From positions 1 to 5,882 of the forward strand of contig DPFD01000030.1 in the NCBI GenBank assembly GCA_003534175.1: a stretch of 5,882 nt of DNA. The letters are read 5' to 3'. The stretch's first letter is position 1. Each line of letters starts with the position of its first letter. The position numbers were made by a program, and so were the translations under genes. This document shows positions 5,811 through 5,882 of this stretch, piece after piece. The notes under the pieces are model-generated. The model ran no database searches. It worked only from the letters and a program-made list of their open reading frames with translations, and was not told the DNA's origin. Source of the stretch: Chitinophagaceae bacterium. GTDB lineage: Bacteria > Bacteroidota > Bacteroidia > Chitinophagales > Chitinophagaceae.

Positions 5811-5882
5811 TTATTTTAAAATGGTGATGGAACCGGTAAACACATCGAAACCGTTCTTCACATCAATTACGTAATAATAAGT
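5811..5882 (-). CDS. C-terminal end of a T9SS type B sorting-domain (gliding-motility-associated C-terminal domain) protein, 5' part outside the window
   Basis: Translating the minus strand from the window edge gives 23 residues and a TAA stop: TYYYVIDVKNGFDVFTG followed by SITILK. This matches the last strands of the gliding-motility-associated C-terminal domain (TIGR04131 / CHU_C type), which usually ends in YYYVI-D/E-xxxG...xGxVxIxR/K. That domain routes proteins through the T9SS as type B cargo. Such proteins are typically large surface adhesins or repeat-rich matrix proteins, so most of the gene lies to the right. The stop is 20 bp before the start of PorP/SprF paralogue 1. Only the tail is visible, so nothing can be said about the effector domains. 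Confidence 0.85.
   Translation of the reverse strand, partial: TYYYVIDVKNGFDVFTGSITILK

Overview
The window comes from a Bacteroidota genome, most likely the Chitinophagales/Chitinophagaceae side of the phylum (inferred from gene families, not proven). The evidence is a type IX secretion (T9SS) type B sorting-domain tail, two PorP/SprF-family outer-membrane proteins, a TPR/PD40/CarboxypepD_reg-like/OmpA protein with the architecture of PorE, and a DUF4294 protein. No gene has a convincing Shine-Dalgarno sequence and starts are A/T-rich, as is usual in this phylum.

Layout: bases 1-252 hold a GC-rich composite repeat. It has six copies (the first cut by the window edge) of a 25-bp element, interrupted by two related spacers of 53 and 56 bp that each carry a hairpin. 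Bases 253-328 are a short A/T-rich leader with a weak candidate promoter. Bases 329-991 (+) encode a secreted DUF4294 protein. All remaining genes are on the minus strand. Reading from the right edge leftward in transcription order they are: the last 23 codons of a large exported protein with a T9SS type B C-terminal domain (5811-5882), PorP/SprF paralogue 1 (4789-5790), the PorE-like protein (2740-4731), PorP/SprF paralogue 2 (1713-2735), and a cytoplasmic zinc-ribbon protein of unknown role (996-1649). Gaps are 20, 57, 4 and 63 bp, so the first four at least look like one operon. The operon ends 4 bp from the convergent DUF4294 gene, with no visible terminator.

Likely joint function (inference from family knowledge): the truncated protein is a T9SS cargo, probably a surface adhesin or matrix protein. 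A PorP/SprF barrel serves as its dedicated outer-membrane partner. The PorE-like protein ties the outer-membrane assembly to peptidoglycan through its OmpA domain (Asp591 and Arg606 are both present). The unusual points are two strongly diverged PorP/SprF proteins flanking one PorE-like protein, a Cys-Pro-Arg motif shared at both PorP C-termini, an uncharacterised zinc-ribbon protein at the operon tail, and the composite hairpin repeat at the left edge. I see no CRISPR array, RNA gene, transposase or phage gene.
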